Positions 21,254 through 32,400 of a stretch of 64,000 nt of DNA are shown one piece after another. The notes beneath the pieces are model-generated. The model did not search any database and had not been told where the DNA came from. It saw only the letters and a program-made list of their open reading frames with translations. Numbering within the stretch: position 1 is the first letter of the stretch; each line of letters starts with the position of its first letter. This DNA comes from Providencia hangzhouensis (GTDB lineage: Bacteria > Pseudomonadota > Gammaproteobacteria > Enterobacterales > Enterobacteriaceae). The stretch covers positions 4,154,001 through 4,218,000 of the forward strand of contig NZ_CP135052.1 in the NCBI RefSeq assembly GCF_029193595.2, given 5' to 3'. A program made the position numbers and the translations under genes.

Positions 21254-22702
21254 ATGTCATTATTAACTTTAACCAGAAAATGGATAATCTCTTTAGGAAT
21301 TACCTTAGCTAGTACGCAAGTTTTTGCGATTCCTATTGATGAATACAAACAATATTTACCTGATGGCACTAACCTTGCTCTGGTCGCGCAAAAAGTGGGA
21401 AGTAGCACCCCATTAATTGATTATAATGCACAGCAAATGGCATTACCTGCAAGTACACAAAAGGTTGTGACCGCTCTTGCTGCCCTATTGCAACTGGGGC
21501 CAGATTACCGTTTTGTCACCAATTTTGAAACTGATGCAAAACTTAGCAACAAAACGCTGACGGGTGATTTAGTGATCCGCTTCAGTGGTGACCCGACATT
21601 AACCCGCCAACAAATTCGCAATATGGCGAATGCATTAAAGCAGCTTGGGATCCATAAAGTTGACGGCGATCTCGTCGTTGATATTTCTGCTTTTACTAGC
21701 CATGACAAAGCACCGGGATGGGTTTGGAATGATATGACCCAATGCTTTAGTGCGCCACCCGCTGCGGCTATCATTGACCGTAACTGTTTTTCAGTTTCTC
21801 TTTACCCTGCTGAAAAAGCAGGAGATTTTGCATTCATTAAGGCGGCTAGTTTTTACCCTGTCAATATGTTCAGCGAAGTCAAAACATTACCTAAAGGTTC
21901 CCCTGAAGCGCGCTATTGCGAACTTGATGTCGTTCCTGGTGAACTGAACCGCTACACCCTAACAGGTTGTTTAACTCAACGCAGCGAGCCCTTGCCACTT
22001 GCCTTTGCGGTACAAAATGGAGCGAGTTACTCCGGAGCAATTGTTAAAAATGAGTTAACCACCGCGGGTATTGAGCTAACTGGCCATGTGAAAAAACGCA
22101 CATTTCCTGCGGCTCAATCACAAGTATTAGTCAAAACCGAATCTAAGCCACTACATGACTTGTTGAAAGTGATGCTCAAAAAATCCGACAATATGATAGC
22201 GGATACCGTTTTTCGTACCATTGGGCGTGAATATTATGGTGTTCCGGGAACTTGGCGTTCAGGATCCGATGCGGTAAGACAAGTGCTGAAGCAAAAAGCG
22301 GGGATCGACCTTGGTAATACCGTGATGGTAGATGGATCGGGATTATCTCGCCATAATTTAATCACCCCAGCAACCATGATGGAGATCTTGCAGTTTATCG
22401 CTAAAAATGATCAACAACTCGATTTTATTTCTATGCTTCCACTTGCCGGCCATGATGGCACTTTACGTTACCGTGGTGGTTTTGATGAGGCGGGTGTGAA
22501 TGGTAAAGTTTCCGCCAAAACGGGAGCATTACAAGGTGTTTATAATCTCGCTGGTTTTATCACAACCGCCAGTGGTCAACGTGTGGCTTTTGTGCAATTT
22601 ATCTCTGCTTATGCGGTACCACAGAGCCAGCAACGTACACGTCGAGTACCATTAGTGCGATTTGAAAGCCGTTTGTATAAAGATCTGTATCAGAAAAACT
22701 GA
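21254..22702 (+). CDS. dacB: Penicillin-binding protein 4 (DacB), D-Ala-D-Ala carboxypeptidase/endopeptidase
   Basis: 482 aa periplasmic class C PBP. The signal peptide ends near STQVFA. Catalytic SxxK is STQK at 67-70 in LPASTQKV, SxN is in KKSDNMIAD, and the KTG box is in SAKTGAL. The length and motif order match E. coli PBP4. An in-frame GTG at 21245 is possible, but ATG 21254 gives a normal signal peptide; neither has a strong ribosome binding site. It is divergent from greA and convergent with obgE. Confidence 0.96.
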   Translation: MSLLTLTRKWIISLGITLASTQVFAIPIDEYKQYLPDGTNLALVAQKVGSSTPLIDYNAQQMALPASTQKVVTALAALLQLGPDYRFVTNFETDAKLSNKTLTGDLVIRFSGDPTLTRQQIRNMANALKQLGIHKVDGDLVVDISAFTSHDKAPGWVWNDMTQCFSAPPAAAIIDRNCFSVSLYPAEKAGDFAFIKAASFYPVNMFSEVKTLPKGSPEARYCELDVVPGELNRYTLTGCLTQRSEPLPLAFAVQNGASYSGAIVKNELTTAGIELTGHVKKRTFPAAQSQVLVKTESKPLHDLLKVMLKKSDNMIADTVFRTIGREYYGVPGTWRSGSDAVRQVLKQKAGIDLGNTVMVDGSGLSRHNLITPATMMEILQFIAKNDQQLDFISMLPLAGHDGTLRYRGGFDEAGVNGKVSAKTGALQGVYNLAGFITTASGQRVAFVQFISAYAVPQSQQRTRRVPLVRFESRLYKDLYQKN

Positions 22703-22720
22703 TCATACGCGATTTAGACA

Positions 22721-22748
22721 GTAAAAAGGCGCTTTCGCGCCTTTTTAC
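22721..22748. terminator. Bidirectional terminator, dacB / obgE
   Basis: GTAAAAAGGCGC-TTTC-GCGCCTTTTTAC, a perfect 12-bp stem between convergent genes. Confidence 0.85.
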
Positions 22749-22762
22749 ATTTCTAAGATAAA

Positions 22763-23986
<1,224 letters not shown>

Positions 23987-24047
23987 TCAGAGATGGTGCA
24001 TCTTTAATACGTGTGTAGTTCATTAAAGATCAAATATCTGAATATAA

Positions 24048-24079
24048 AAAGCCCCGCAAAAGGTTTTTGCAGGGCTTTA
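24048..24079 (-). terminator. rplU-rpmA terminator
   Basis: On the minus strand AAAGCCCTGCAAAA-ACC-TTTTGCGGGGCTTT, then TTATATT. It separates rpmA from obgE. Confidence 0.8.
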
Positions 24080-24103
24080 ATTCTGAATTAAAGGTCAGAA
24101 AAC

Positions 24104-24373
<270 letters not shown>

Positions 24374-24380
24374 CTAAATC

Positions 24381-24689
24381 TTAAGCGATGACAGTGATCT
24401 TAACATCAGTGAACCACTGACGATGACCCTGTTGTTTACGGCTATGTTTACGACGACGGAATTTGACGATTTTAACTTTTTCGCCACGACCGTGTGCAAC
24501 CACTTCCGCTTTCACTTTAACGCCTTCAACGACAGGAGCGCCAATTTGGATCTCATCGCCATTAGCAACCATCAGAACTTGATCAAATTCAACAGTTTCA
24601 CCTGTTGCGATGTCCAGCTTTTCTAGGCGGACAGTTTGACCTTCGCTAACTCGGTGTTGTTTACCACCACTTTGGAAAACCGCGTACAT
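24381..24689 (-). CDS. rplU: 50S ribosomal protein L21
   Basis: 102 aa. [20 protein letters not shown] is the family N-terminus, and [20 protein letters not shown] is the rRNA-binding segment. The frame stays open to 24800, but the added residues are not L21. It is divergent from ispB, as in E. coli. Confidence 0.98.
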   Translation of the reverse strand: MYAVFQSGGKQHRVSEGQTVRLEKLDIATGETVEFDQVLMVANGDEIQIGAPVVEGVKVKAEVVAHGRGEKVKIVKFRRRKHSRKQQGHRQWFTDVKITVIA

Positions 24690-25023
24690 ATTAACTCCGC
24701 TTTCCGCGTACCCGCTAAATATTTCAATTCCAGAGCACGCTATAAAATATTCACAATAGGGCGCGAATTCTACGCAAAAAAGCAGCAGAACACAAGCCAA
24801 TAATGCGGTTAGATGACAAAAAATACGACTTTTTTCTCAATAACCGTTTTTGAACGTTGATTTTGTCCCTATTCACTCAATTGTTACTTATTTAAACATT
24901 TTTTGCATCACACCTGATAATCTTATAATTAATAATGTTATGCTAGAAAGATAACTGTTCTATCGGTCTCCCAACTTTTTATTTCGGGAATGAACCAAAA
25001 ACTAATAATATGAATAAATTAAG

Positions 25024-25995
25024 ATGAATTTAGAATCTATTATTGAACTGACAACTGAGGATATGTCAGCGGTAAACGAAGCCATCCTCAGTCAATTGAA
25101 TTCAGATGTTGCGCTAATTAACCAGCTTGGTTATTACATCGTCAGTGGTGGCGGTAAAAGGATCCGGCCTATGATCGCAGTGCTTGCTGGTCGATCCTTA
25201 GGTTACTCGGGTCATAAACATACCCAAGTTGCTGCATTGATCGAGTTCATTCATACAGCAACTTTGCTGCATGATGACGTCGTTGATGAGTCCGATATGC
25301 GTCGCGGAAAGCAAACTGCAAATGCTGTTTTTGGTAATGCAGCGAGTGTCTTAGTTGGTGATTTTATTTACACTCGATCATTCCAGATGATGACGGATCT
25401 CGATTCAATGCGGGTGCTAAAACTGATGTCTGAAGCGACGAATGTGATCGCTGAAGGGGAGGTTTTGCAATTGATGAACTGCAACGATCCTAACATTACT
25501 GAAGAAAACTATATGCAAGTGATCTACAGTAAAACCGCACGTCTTTTTGAAGCAGCAGCCCATGCATCTGCGATTTTAGCCAATGCGACACCAGAGCAAG
25601 AAAAAGCACTACAAGATTATGGTCGTTATATTGGGACAGCTTTTCAGTTAATTGACGATCTACTCGATTATGATGCAGACAATGCTCAGCTGGGGAAAAA
25701 TACGGGGGATGATTTAGATGAAGGTAAGCCTACACTTCCCCTACTTCACGCGATGCAAAATGGTAATGAAGAAGAGTCAGCATTGATCCGCCAAGCGATT
25801 GAACAAGGCAATGGGCGTCATCTGTTAGATACTGTTCTTGCAACTATGAAACGCTGTGGTTCCCTTGAATATACTTATGCAAGAGCCCAAGAAGAAGCAC
25901 AAAAAGCGATTGATGCCTTAAATGTAATTGAAGATTCAATTTATAAAGATGCATTGATCGGCTTAGCTTATATCGCAATCCAACGCCATTCTTAG
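25024..25995 (+). CDS. ispB: Octaprenyl diphosphate synthase IspB
   Basis: 323 aa trans-prenyltransferase that makes the quinone side chain. The first Asp-rich motif DDVVD is at 84-88 and the second DDLLD at 211-215, with GGKRIRP near the N-terminus for substrate diphosphate. It is divergent from rplU-rpmA. The next gene downstream is convergent, not the usual sfsB, because two extra genes intervene. Confidence 0.97.
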   Translation: MNLESIIELTTEDMSAVNEAILSQLNSDVALINQLGYYIVSGGGKRIRPMIAVLAGRSLGYSGHKHTQVAALIEFIHTATLLHDDVVDESDMRRGKQTANAVFGNAASVLVGDFIYTRSFQMMTDLDSMRVLKLMSEATNVIAEGEVLQLMNCNDPNITEENYMQVIYSKTARLFEAAAHASAILANATPEQEKALQDYGRYIGTAFQLIDDLLDYDADNAQLGKNTGDDLDEGKPTLPLLHAMQNGNEEESALIRQAIEQGNGRHLLDTVLATMKRCGSLEYTYARAQEEAQKAIDALNVIEDSIYKDALIGLAYIAIQRHS

Positions 25996-26035
25996 TCACT
26001 AGAAAAGGCAAAACAGGTCAAGAAAAGGGGAAACG

Positions 26036-26398
26036 CTATTTTTCCCCTTTGTCTTCTTCATCGATTTGCGCAAGCAGTGACGACAAACCATAACGCAGGA
26101 TATATTTCACTATTTTATTGCGCTCAGACTCTGTCAATTGATAATACGCTTCTGACCAGATCTGTAATGCATCTGTTCTTTGACTTTGGTAAGTTACCGA
26201 AGGCTCATGCAGGCTAAGTTGCCCTTGGATTTCCCCCGGTAAGCTTTCATAATAATACTCAACAGCCTTACCTTGCACCCCTCTTTTACGGCGGTTTTTC
26301 CAGCCTTCTCGTCTTGCCATTAGGTTAATTCCCTGGGGTGATGTCGGGAGTCCTTCTAACCCAGCTAATTCTTTGGCAGTGAACCACAATTTTTTCAT
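26036..26398 (-). CDS. Mu-type HTH DNA-binding protein (paralogue 1)
   Basis: 120 aa. Residues 1-60 (WFTAKELAGLEGLPTSPQGI ... AVEYYYESLP) resemble the N-terminal winged-helix domain of phage Mu transposase A and Mu repressor. A C-terminal segment IWSEAYYQLTESERNKIVKY is predicted helical. There is no transposase catalytic domain, so it is likely a small regulator. The neighbour at 26531 is a clear paralogue in the same orientation, and a Ner-like gene lies beyond. The binding target is unknown. Confidence 0.8.
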   Translation of the reverse strand: MKKLWFTAKELAGLEGLPTSPQGINLMARREGWKNRRKRGVQGKAVEYYYESLPGEIQGQLSLHEPSVTYQSQRTDALQIWSEAYYQLTESERNKIVKYILRYGLSSLLAQIDEEDKGEK

Positions 26399-26530
26399 TT
26401 TTCACTTCACACTTATATTATGAAACCTGCTGTTGCAGCTTTACTAAAATGTCATCTGTTAAAAAATTTTTTAAATTCAATATAATATTATTTTTATATA
26501 TTAATTATTTACACCTTAAGTAATTGTAAA

Positions 26531-26878
26531 TTATTTATTATTAATTAAATCAATTAGTGCTAATGTGCCTTCACGCATAATAAATGTCAGGATAGTGTCT
26601 CGTTCATCATTAGAAAGCTGGTTATAAGCTTCCTGCCAAATAAAGGCATTATCATTTCGTTTTACTTGATAAGGAGATGAAGTTTCGTTAGCAAACTGCC
26701 CCTCAAAAATATCGATAGGTAAAGAACTAATATGGTACTCCAACGCTTTGCCTTGAATACCTCGCCTTTTACGGCTTACCCAGTTTTCACGCCTTGCCAT
26801 TGCATTAATACCTTGAGTTGTCATGGGAAGCCCTTGTAACCCAAGCAGCTCTTTTGCCGTTAGCCATTCCTTGTACAT
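26531..26878 (-). CDS. Mu-type HTH DNA-binding protein (paralogue 2)
   Basis: 115 aa. It shares with paralogue 1 the pattern TAKELLGLQGLPMTTQGINA, RRENWVSRKRRGIQGKALEY and a C-terminal IWQEAYNQLSNDERDTI helix region. A perfect AGGAGG six bases before ATG 26878 fixes the start over the longer frame to 26896. It is 132 bp upstream of paralogue 1 and divergent from sfsB across about 500 bp of AT-rich DNA. It is probably a duplication product; function is inferred only as DNA binding. Confidence 0.8.
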   Translation of the reverse strand: MYKEWLTAKELLGLQGLPMTTQGINAMARRENWVSRKRRGIQGKALEYHISSLPIDIFEGQFANETSSPYQVKRNDNAFIWQEAYNQLSNDERDTILTFIMREGTLALIDLINNK

Positions 26879-27394
26879 GCTGACCCTCCTAGTCATGATG
26901 ACAATTTAATTCTCAGTTGTTGAAAACTATCTATATTTTCTCAAAATCTCATTAACTCATTCGTTTTATTTATGCCTATAAATAATAATATACAAATTAT
27001 ATTTGTTATTAGCATTCTAATTTCTTTTAATAACAGACAATTAAATAATTTACTCACTAATAATTTAACTAATTTTATTAACTAATCTAGATATATTACG
27101 AGTACGAGTAAAAAGTAGCATTAAATATGCCATTTCTATCCCTAACTAGAAAGAGTTAGTTTTAACATCAAAGTTTTATCCTAATTCACAGTTATTCATT
27201 CTGACTTTCTATTTAATTTCATAAAAACCACGATAGTTTCATAAAATGAATTTTTAAGAAAAAATCAGAAATTATTTTAGGAAATTTCTGTTATTTTATT
27301 TCCAATAACTAAACGGATGTACTGAATGTATCATAATTTTCGGTTACTCGTACCACTAACTCTACATGATTCTAAGTGAAAAAAGGACTAAAAA
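26879..27394. other. AT-rich divergent intergenic region with inverted operator-like sites
   Basis: About 515 bp with no credible ORF, lying between two divergently transcribed HTH genes. GTACGAGTAA occurs at 27102-27111, within a tandem ACGAGTACGAGTA, and its exact reverse complement TTACTCGTAC occurs at 27344-27353, about 40 bp before sfsB. These could be binding sites for one of the adjacent HTH proteins; this is inference. Confidence 0.4.
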
Positions 27395-27667
27395 ATGATT
27401 TTACGGAAGTCGGACTGGCACCCTGCAGATATCATTGCAGCTTTACGTAAGCGTGGGACAACTCTTGCCGCAATTTCGCGCGAGGCAGGACTAAGCTCTT
27501 CAACGTTAGCAAATGCACTATCACGCCCTTGGCCTAAAGGGGAATGGATTATTGCCAATTTCTTAGCGATCCACCCCGCTGAAATTTGGCCAAGTCGTTA
27601 TTATGACCCAATTACAGGGGATTTATTAGAAAGAAAAGTCAGAGTAAAAACACCAGCAGAAGATTAA
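27395..27667 (+). CDS. sfsB: Ner-like transcriptional regulator SfsB (Nlp)
   Basis: 90 aa. DWHPADIIAALRKRGTTLAA and LSSSTLANALSRPWPKGE form a lambda-repressor-like HTH of the Mu Ner family; HPAEIWPSRY is the family's C-terminal signature. E. coli SfsB (Nlp) is encoded next to ispB, so position supports orthology even though two genes are inserted here. AGGACT lies before ATG 27395. In E. coli it was linked to sugar fermentation gene expression; the role here is not shown. Confidence 0.88.
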   Translation: MILRKSDWHPADIIAALRKRGTTLAAISREAGLSSSTLANALSRPWPKGEWIIANFLAIHPAEIWPSRYYDPITGDLLERKVRVKTPAED

Positions 27668-27691
27668 AAATTGAATTGATATAATTATAAC

Positions 27692-27722
27692 GCCGTGAAT
27701 AATAAATCAATTTATTCACGGC
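27692..27722. terminator. Convergent hairpin, sfsB / metC-like gene
   Basis: GCCGTGAATAA (27692-27702) pairs perfectly with TTATTCACGGC (27712-27722). T-tracts are weak on both sides, so terminator strength is uncertain. Confidence 0.55.
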
Positions 27723-27761
27723 ATTATCCTTAGATGGCTCTCCAATAAAGAACGGTCTTGT

Positions 27762-28934
27762 TTATTTCATCCGAGAAAAACCGTCAGCGAGATCTTGTTT
27801 TAAGTCATCTAAATTTTCTAAGCCAATCTGCAGTCGTAATGTCGGTCCACCAGGGTTCCAATTAGTCACAGTTCGATATTCAGCACAATTAAATGGAATA
27901 ATTAAGCTTTCAAAACCGCCCCATGAATACCCCATACCAAAAATTGATAAACCATCCAGCATTTTTGCAATATCTGTTTGGGTATATTTAGGGTCAAGTA
28001 CAATGGAAAACAGCCCCGATGAACCAGTAAAATCCCGCTTCCAAATTTCATGGCCTGGGCAATCAGCAAATGCAGGATGTAAAATACGAATCACTTCGGT
28101 TCGTTCTTGCAGCCAATGTGCAATATTTAAAGCTCTTTCTTGAGCTTCTTTTAAGCGAATAGGTAAGGTTCGCAAACCCCGCAATGCAAGAAAACAGTCC
28201 TCTGCTCCCGGCAACATGGCCATGTAATCATAAGTTTCACGTAGTTTCGGCCACCACGCTTGATTCGCCGAGACAATTCCCATTAGCAAATCAGAATGGC
28301 CGCCTAAATATTTGGTGCCTGCTTCCAGCGAGATATCACAACCCAGTTCATGAGCTTTAAAAAATAAAGGTGTCGCCCATGTATTATCAATAATCGTCGC
28401 AATGTCATGGCGTTTTGCAACCTCAACAATTGCAGGCACATCTTGAATTTCAAAACTTTGAGAACCTGGAGATTCTAAAAAAATTGTGCTGGTATTTGGC
28501 GTTACCAGTTTTTCAATGTCAGCACCAATCATCGGGTCATAATAGGTTGTGATGATCCCCATTTTATCCAACAGACCATGACAAAACTTACGTGTTGGCC
28601 GATAAACACTATCAGGCATTAATAAATGATCACCTGTTTTCAATGTTGTCAGCAATGCCAACACAATCGCGCCTAAACCAGATGGTGAAAGCACCGTCCC
28701 TTCGGCTCCAGCAAGAGCGGACCAAGCTTGCTCCAATTGCTTAATTGTTGGCGTGCCCGCTGTACCATAATTAAATTCCGCCCTATCATTGATTAAGGCA
28801 TCAACAGTTGGAAATACGACCGTCGAACCGCGATAAACGGGAGCATTTACAAAACCAGCTTGCTTAGCAGGGTCTCTCCCTAGCTGGGTGACTTGTGTAT
28901 CAACATGAAATTCAGATACCGCTTTTTTCTTCAT
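27762..28934 (-). CDS. metC: MetC-type cystathionine beta-lyase / Cys-Met metabolism PLP enzyme
   Basis: 390 aa fold-type I PLP enzyme. The Schiff-base lysine is K208 in EAGTKYLGGHSD; D183 in DNTW would bind the pyridine N; FNYGTAGTPT and LSPSGLGAIVLALL are Cys/Met-metabolism signatures. The overall sequence is closest to MetC beta-lyases (cystathionine or cysteine to homocysteine or H2S, pyruvate and ammonia). It lies 25 bp downstream of an amino-acid transporter gene, which suggests use of imported substrate rather than only methionine synthesis. Whether another metC exists elsewhere cannot be seen here. Confidence 0.85.
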   Translation of the reverse strand: MKKKAVSEFHVDTQVTQLGRDPAKQAGFVNAPVYRGSTVVFPTVDALINDRAEFNYGTAGTPTIKQLEQAWSALAGAEGTVLSPSGLGAIVLALLTTLKTGDHLLMPDSVYRPTRKFCHGLLDKMGIITTYYDPMIGADIEKLVTPNTSTIFLESPGSQSFEIQDVPAIVEVAKRHDIATIIDNTWATPLFFKAHELGCDISLEAGTKYLGGHSDLLMGIVSANQAWWPKLRETYDYMAMLPGAEDCFLALRGLRTLPIRLKEAQERALNIAHWLQERTEVIRILHPAFADCPGHEIWKRDFTGSSGLFSIVLDPKYTQTDIAKMLDGLSIFGMGYSWGGFESLIIPFNCAEYRTVTNWNPGGPTLRLQIGLENLDDLKQDLADGFSRMK

Positions 28935-28959
28935 GAGATCCTCTCAACAACATCATTAT

Positions 28960-30246
28960 TTATTCGAAAAATTTAAAGAATGGAGATAGGCATAACAGCA
29001 CACCAAAGAAAATGATGAACCACACTGTTGGGCCTTTAAATTTGTGTAATGCCGGAACTTTGTAAACCAGATAGCAAGGAATTAAGCAAGAAACGATACC
29101 AAATAATGGACCGCCAAGTTGCATGAAAAACAGAATAGAAAACCGTGTTGAAACCCAAAACCACAGTGCAATGATAACGCCTAAGCATACCCCATAATGT
29201 AGCACAGTTTGGTTAATGCGTTCTTCAGGAATAAATCGACTCAATAGATTGACAACAATGCCTTTTATTGCTTCTTGGAAGCCTAAATAAATTCCTAAGA
29301 ATGCCGTCAAGATTGCAAAAATATTGAGTAATGCGGTCATCACTTTCACTATTGCCCCAGGTATCACTTGAGCAGCAATCGCTAATGCTGAAATATTTTG
29401 TTCAAAGGCCGATACGGCTTGCTCATGGCTAATTGAGAAAGTAAAAGAAAAAGCAAAAAACAAGACTGCAACGGCGAGAATAATATACGCAACACGGTTA
29501 GCGCGTATTGCTCGGTATGTCGCGATACGCTTATTACTTTCTATTTTACGATACGCAATGTTCATGGGGCTCAATATTTGCACAAACAATATAGAAAATA
29601 AGGTAAATGGTAGTGTTAAAAAAACATCTCTCATAAATGGGAGAAAATCAGGAAATGCTGTGATATTGGCAAAATTCCAATATGGAACCATCACTATACC
29701 AAGCAGTACGATAATACCGAATTTTACAATAACCATTGGACCAGAGACTTTAAACAGTAACCGCTCCCCTTGTGCAGCAATTGCGACTAATACTGAAATA
29801 ATAATCAACCCATACCAAACAGAATCAGATAATAGCCCTTCCGTTAATCCAAACGTTTTAATGTAAGAAGCACTATCGAAGGTGACCGCCAGCGAGTAAG
29901 AGAACATTCCATGCAATAACATCAAAAAATAGGCAATCCCTAATGCTATCCCCCAGTTTTTACCTAAATATTGTGTAATAACACTGGCGTAGTCATTACA
30001 TTCTTCAGATTCAGATAATGTTCTGAGATATAAATTTTGTAGCCAATAAATTGCTGGATAAGAAAGTATTGTTGCAGCAATAAAGACCCAAATACCTTTG
30101 ATACCAATTTGCACAGGCATAAAAACAATCCCTGAACCAATTGCCATACCAATGCATAAAATAACCCAACCAACATCATATTTTGTAAAGGGGATCTTTT
30201 TTGTATTAATCGGATTATCTGCACTTGCCTGAATACTATTAGACAT
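28960..30246 (-). CDS. HAAAP-family amino-acid permease (SdaC/TdcC-like)
   Basis: 428 aa inner-membrane protein with about 11 hydrophobic segments. The first, [20 protein letters not shown], carries the G-rich entry motif of hydroxy/aromatic amino-acid permeases such as SdaC, TdcC, DlsT and YhjV. PMNIAYR and [16 protein letters not shown] also fit the family. It is probably co-transcribed with the lyase gene 25 bp downstream and divergent from a LysR gene. The substrate is not determinable; serine, cysteine or cystathionine are reasonable guesses. Confidence 0.85.
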   Translation of the reverse strand: MSNSIQASADNPINTKKIPFTKYDVGWVILCIGMAIGSGIVFMPVQIGIKGIWVFIAATILSYPAIYWLQNLYLRTLSESEECNDYASVITQYLGKNWGIALGIAYFLMLLHGMFSYSLAVTFDSASYIKTFGLTEGLLSDSVWYGLIIISVLVAIAAQGERLLFKVSGPMVIVKFGIIVLLGIVMVPYWNFANITAFPDFLPFMRDVFLTLPFTLFSILFVQILSPMNIAYRKIESNKRIATYRAIRANRVAYIILAVAVLFFAFSFTFSISHEQAVSAFEQNISALAIAAQVIPGAIVKVMTALLNIFAILTAFLGIYLGFQEAIKGIVVNLLSRFIPEERINQTVLHYGVCLGVIIALWFWVSTRFSILFFMQLGGPLFGIVSCLIPCYLVYKVPALHKFKGPTVWFIIFFGVLLCLSPFFKFFE

Positions 30247-30401
30247 AGTCTATTCCTCAACGTTATAGATTTAATTATTAAAAAAGTTAGGAACAACAAT
30301 ATTGTGTAGAAGCTACATTTTTTTTTAAAACTGGTGTGGCATGAGTAAACTGCGATAAATTCACAATTATAGTATGCTGGAATAAACGGGTTTAATAGGG
30401 C
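30247..30401. promoter_or_regulatory. Divergent promoter region between permease and LysR genes
   Basis: 155 bp between divergent starts. ACAACAATATTGTGT (about 30292-30306) contains the dyad CAATATTG with T-N11-A spacing possibilities, so it is a candidate LysR site. No strong -35/-10 pair was picked out. Confidence 0.3.
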
Positions 30402-31382
30402 ATGACAATGCTAATAAATAAAAACACTTTTGCGTTTAAAGCAAAAATTGACAGCTACGCGATTTTTCGGCATTTAGAGTTATTCATCAAAATCGTCGAG
30501 TGTAATAGCTTCAGCCTGGCTGCAAAGAAGCTGAATGTAACGCCATCATCAGTTAGTCGAGGCCTTCAACAACTCGAAGATCAATTGGGGGTTGTACTCC
30601 TAAAGCGCACAACGCGAAATTTTATTTTAACAGACGCAGGGCGCTATTTATTGCAACGATCGCAAAACTTATTGGCCGATCTCGATGACTCACTGGTCAA
30701 TACCGCCAGCTTCTATCAACATGCTCAAGGGCAATTAAAAATTACCTGTTCTATTGCATTTGGAGTTTGTCATTTAATGCAAATATACAGTGAATACCGA
30801 GAAACCAATCCTAAAGTGAGTTTGTCTGTTGACCTTAATGACGAACTTATTAATTTAAATGAAGTTGATTTCGATATTGCATTACGAATTACCAGCCACC
30901 CACCTGAAAACTTTGCATTACGGAAAATTTGTAATATTAATTGGGTATACTGTGGAAGCCGTACTTATTTCGAACGATATGGTATTCCTCAATCCCCTGC
31001 CGATATTGCATCACACAATTGTTTAATTAATCCAAATATTCCTGACACCTGGCGCATGACGGATAAAGACGGTAGCGCATATCCTCTAGAAATTAATAAT
31101 ATGATTGAGGTAAATAGTAGTTTAGGGTTATTAGAGGCAGCACGCTGCCATCAAGGTATCGTTTGTTTACCTACTTATATGCTAGGCAATTATATTGAAA
31201 ACGGAGAGTTGCTCCCTGTCTTATTGGATTATGACCCTAAATCCACCCCATTTGCCCTATATGCTTTATACCACCCAGCCCATACACACTCACCTAAAAT
31301 CAGGACATTTATTGATTTTTTAGTAGAGAAAATACCATCAGATCCGCATTGGGACCATTGGATGCGACAGCATGCTTCATGA
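30402..31382 (+). CDS. LysR-family transcriptional regulator
   Basis: 326 aa. The N-terminal winged HTH spans about residues 22-82 (HLELFIKIVECNSFSLAAKK, PSSVSRGLQQLEDQLGVVLL) after a longer than usual polar lead. The periplasmic-binding-protein-like effector domain follows (LKITCSIAFGVCHLM, VDFDIALRITSHP). Its position, divergent from the permease-lyase pair, suggests it regulates them. ATG 30402 and 30408 are both possible starts. The effector is unknown. Confidence 0.88.
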   Translation: MTMLINKNTFAFKAKIDSYAIFRHLELFIKIVECNSFSLAAKKLNVTPSSVSRGLQQLEDQLGVVLLKRTTRNFILTDAGRYLLQRSQNLLADLDDSLVNTASFYQHAQGQLKITCSIAFGVCHLMQIYSEYRETNPKVSLSVDLNDELINLNEVDFDIALRITSHPPENFALRKICNINWVYCGSRTYFERYGIPQSPADIASHNCLINPNIPDTWRMTDKDGSAYPLEINNMIEVNSSLGLLEAARCHQGIVCLPTYMLGNYIENGELLPVLLDYDPKSTPFALYALYHPAHTHSPKIRTFIDFLVEKIPSDPHWDHWMRQHAS

Positions 31383-31401
31383 TGACTTACCCAATAAAAA
31401 A

Positions 31402-31432
31402 GGTTGAGTTCTAAACGAAACTCAACCCTTCA
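31402..31432. terminator. Bidirectional terminator, LysR gene / mdh
   Basis: GGTTGAGTT (31402-31410) pairs with AACTCAACC (31419-31427), flanked by AAAAAA on the left, which serves mdh on the minus strand. Confidence 0.75.
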
Positions 31433-31461
31433 CATTCACTATTAGGAAAAATTAATTGGCA

Positions 31462-32400
31462 TTAGCCATTAATGAATTTTTCACCTAATTCGATATCTGC
31501 TTTTAATACATCTAGCATGTCTTTCAGCGCTTTCTCTTCAAATGCGCTTAATTTACCGATTGGTAAATGCTTTTCGATACCGTTTTTACCTAAAACAACT
31601 GGTTGTGCGAAGAAGCGAGCGTGTTCACCATCACCTTCAGTGTAAACACATTCAACTACATTGCTTTCGCCTTGGAGACCACGAATTAAAGATAAACCTA
31701 AACGTGCGGCTGCTTGGCCCATAGATAAAGTTGCAGACCCGCCACCCGCTTTCGCTTCAACGACTTCTGTACCTGCGTTTTGAATACGTTTGGTTAACGC
31801 GGCAACTTCCTCATCAGTGAAGCTAACACCTTCAATTTGAGATAACAATGGCAGAATAGTCACACCTGAGTGGCCGCCAATAACAGGCACTTCAAGGTCA
31901 TTAACATTTTTGCCTTTCAGCTCAGCAACAAACGTATTAGAACGAATGATATCTAACGTCGTCACACCGAATAAACGGTTTTTATCGTATACTCCTGCTT
32001 TTTTCAGGACTTCCGCAGCGATAGCAACGGTGGTATTCACTGGGTTAGTGATAATACCAATCAATGCCTTAGGGCAGGTTTCAGCAATTTGTTGGATCAG
32101 ATTACGGACAATACCCGCATTGATGTTAAATAAGTCAGAACGATCCATACCTGGTTTACGTGCAACACCCGCAGAAATAAGAACAATGTCAGCACCTTTC
32201 AATGCAGGTTTTGCATCTTCGCCGGCAAAGCCTGTCACTTTAACATCAGTTGGGATATGGCTTAGGTCAGCAGCAACACCTGGAGTAACTGGTGCGATGT
32301 CGTAGAGGGAGAGTTCTGAACCTGCTGGGAGCTGGTTTTTGAGAAGAAGGGCGAGAGCCTGACCGATACCACCTGCTGCACCTAGGACTGCAACTTTCAT
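31462..32400 (-). CDS. mdh: NAD-dependent malate dehydrogenase
   Basis: 312 aa, same length as E. coli. NAD motif GAAGGIGQA is at 8-16; substrate residues R81 and R87 (RKPGMDR), N119, R153 and catalytic H177 (GGHSG) are present. It oxidises malate to oxaloacetate in the TCA cycle. It is divergent from argR, as in E. coli. A membrane malate:quinone oxidoreductase encoded at 51.1 kb would do the same step with quinone. Confidence 0.98.
   Translation of the reverse strand: MKVAVLGAAGGIGQALALLLKNQLPAGSELSLYDIAPVTPGVAADLSHIPTDVKVTGFAGEDAKPALKGADIVLISAGVARKPGMDRSDLFNINAGIVRNLIQQIAETCPKALIGIITNPVNTTVAIAAEVLKKAGVYDKNRLFGVTTLDIIRSNTFVAELKGKNVNDLEVPVIGGHSGVTILPLLSQIEGVSFTDEEVAALTKRIQNAGTEVVEAKAGGGSATLSMGQAAARLGLSLIRGLQGESNVVECVYTEGDGEHARFFAQPVVLGKNGIEKHLPIGKLSAFEEKALKDMLDVLKADIELGEKFING

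Noticed and set aside
26036..26878. Considered as an intact Mu-like prophage or IS element
   Set aside because: No transposase catalytic domain, terminal inverted repeats, target duplications or structural phage genes; only small HTH proteins are present.
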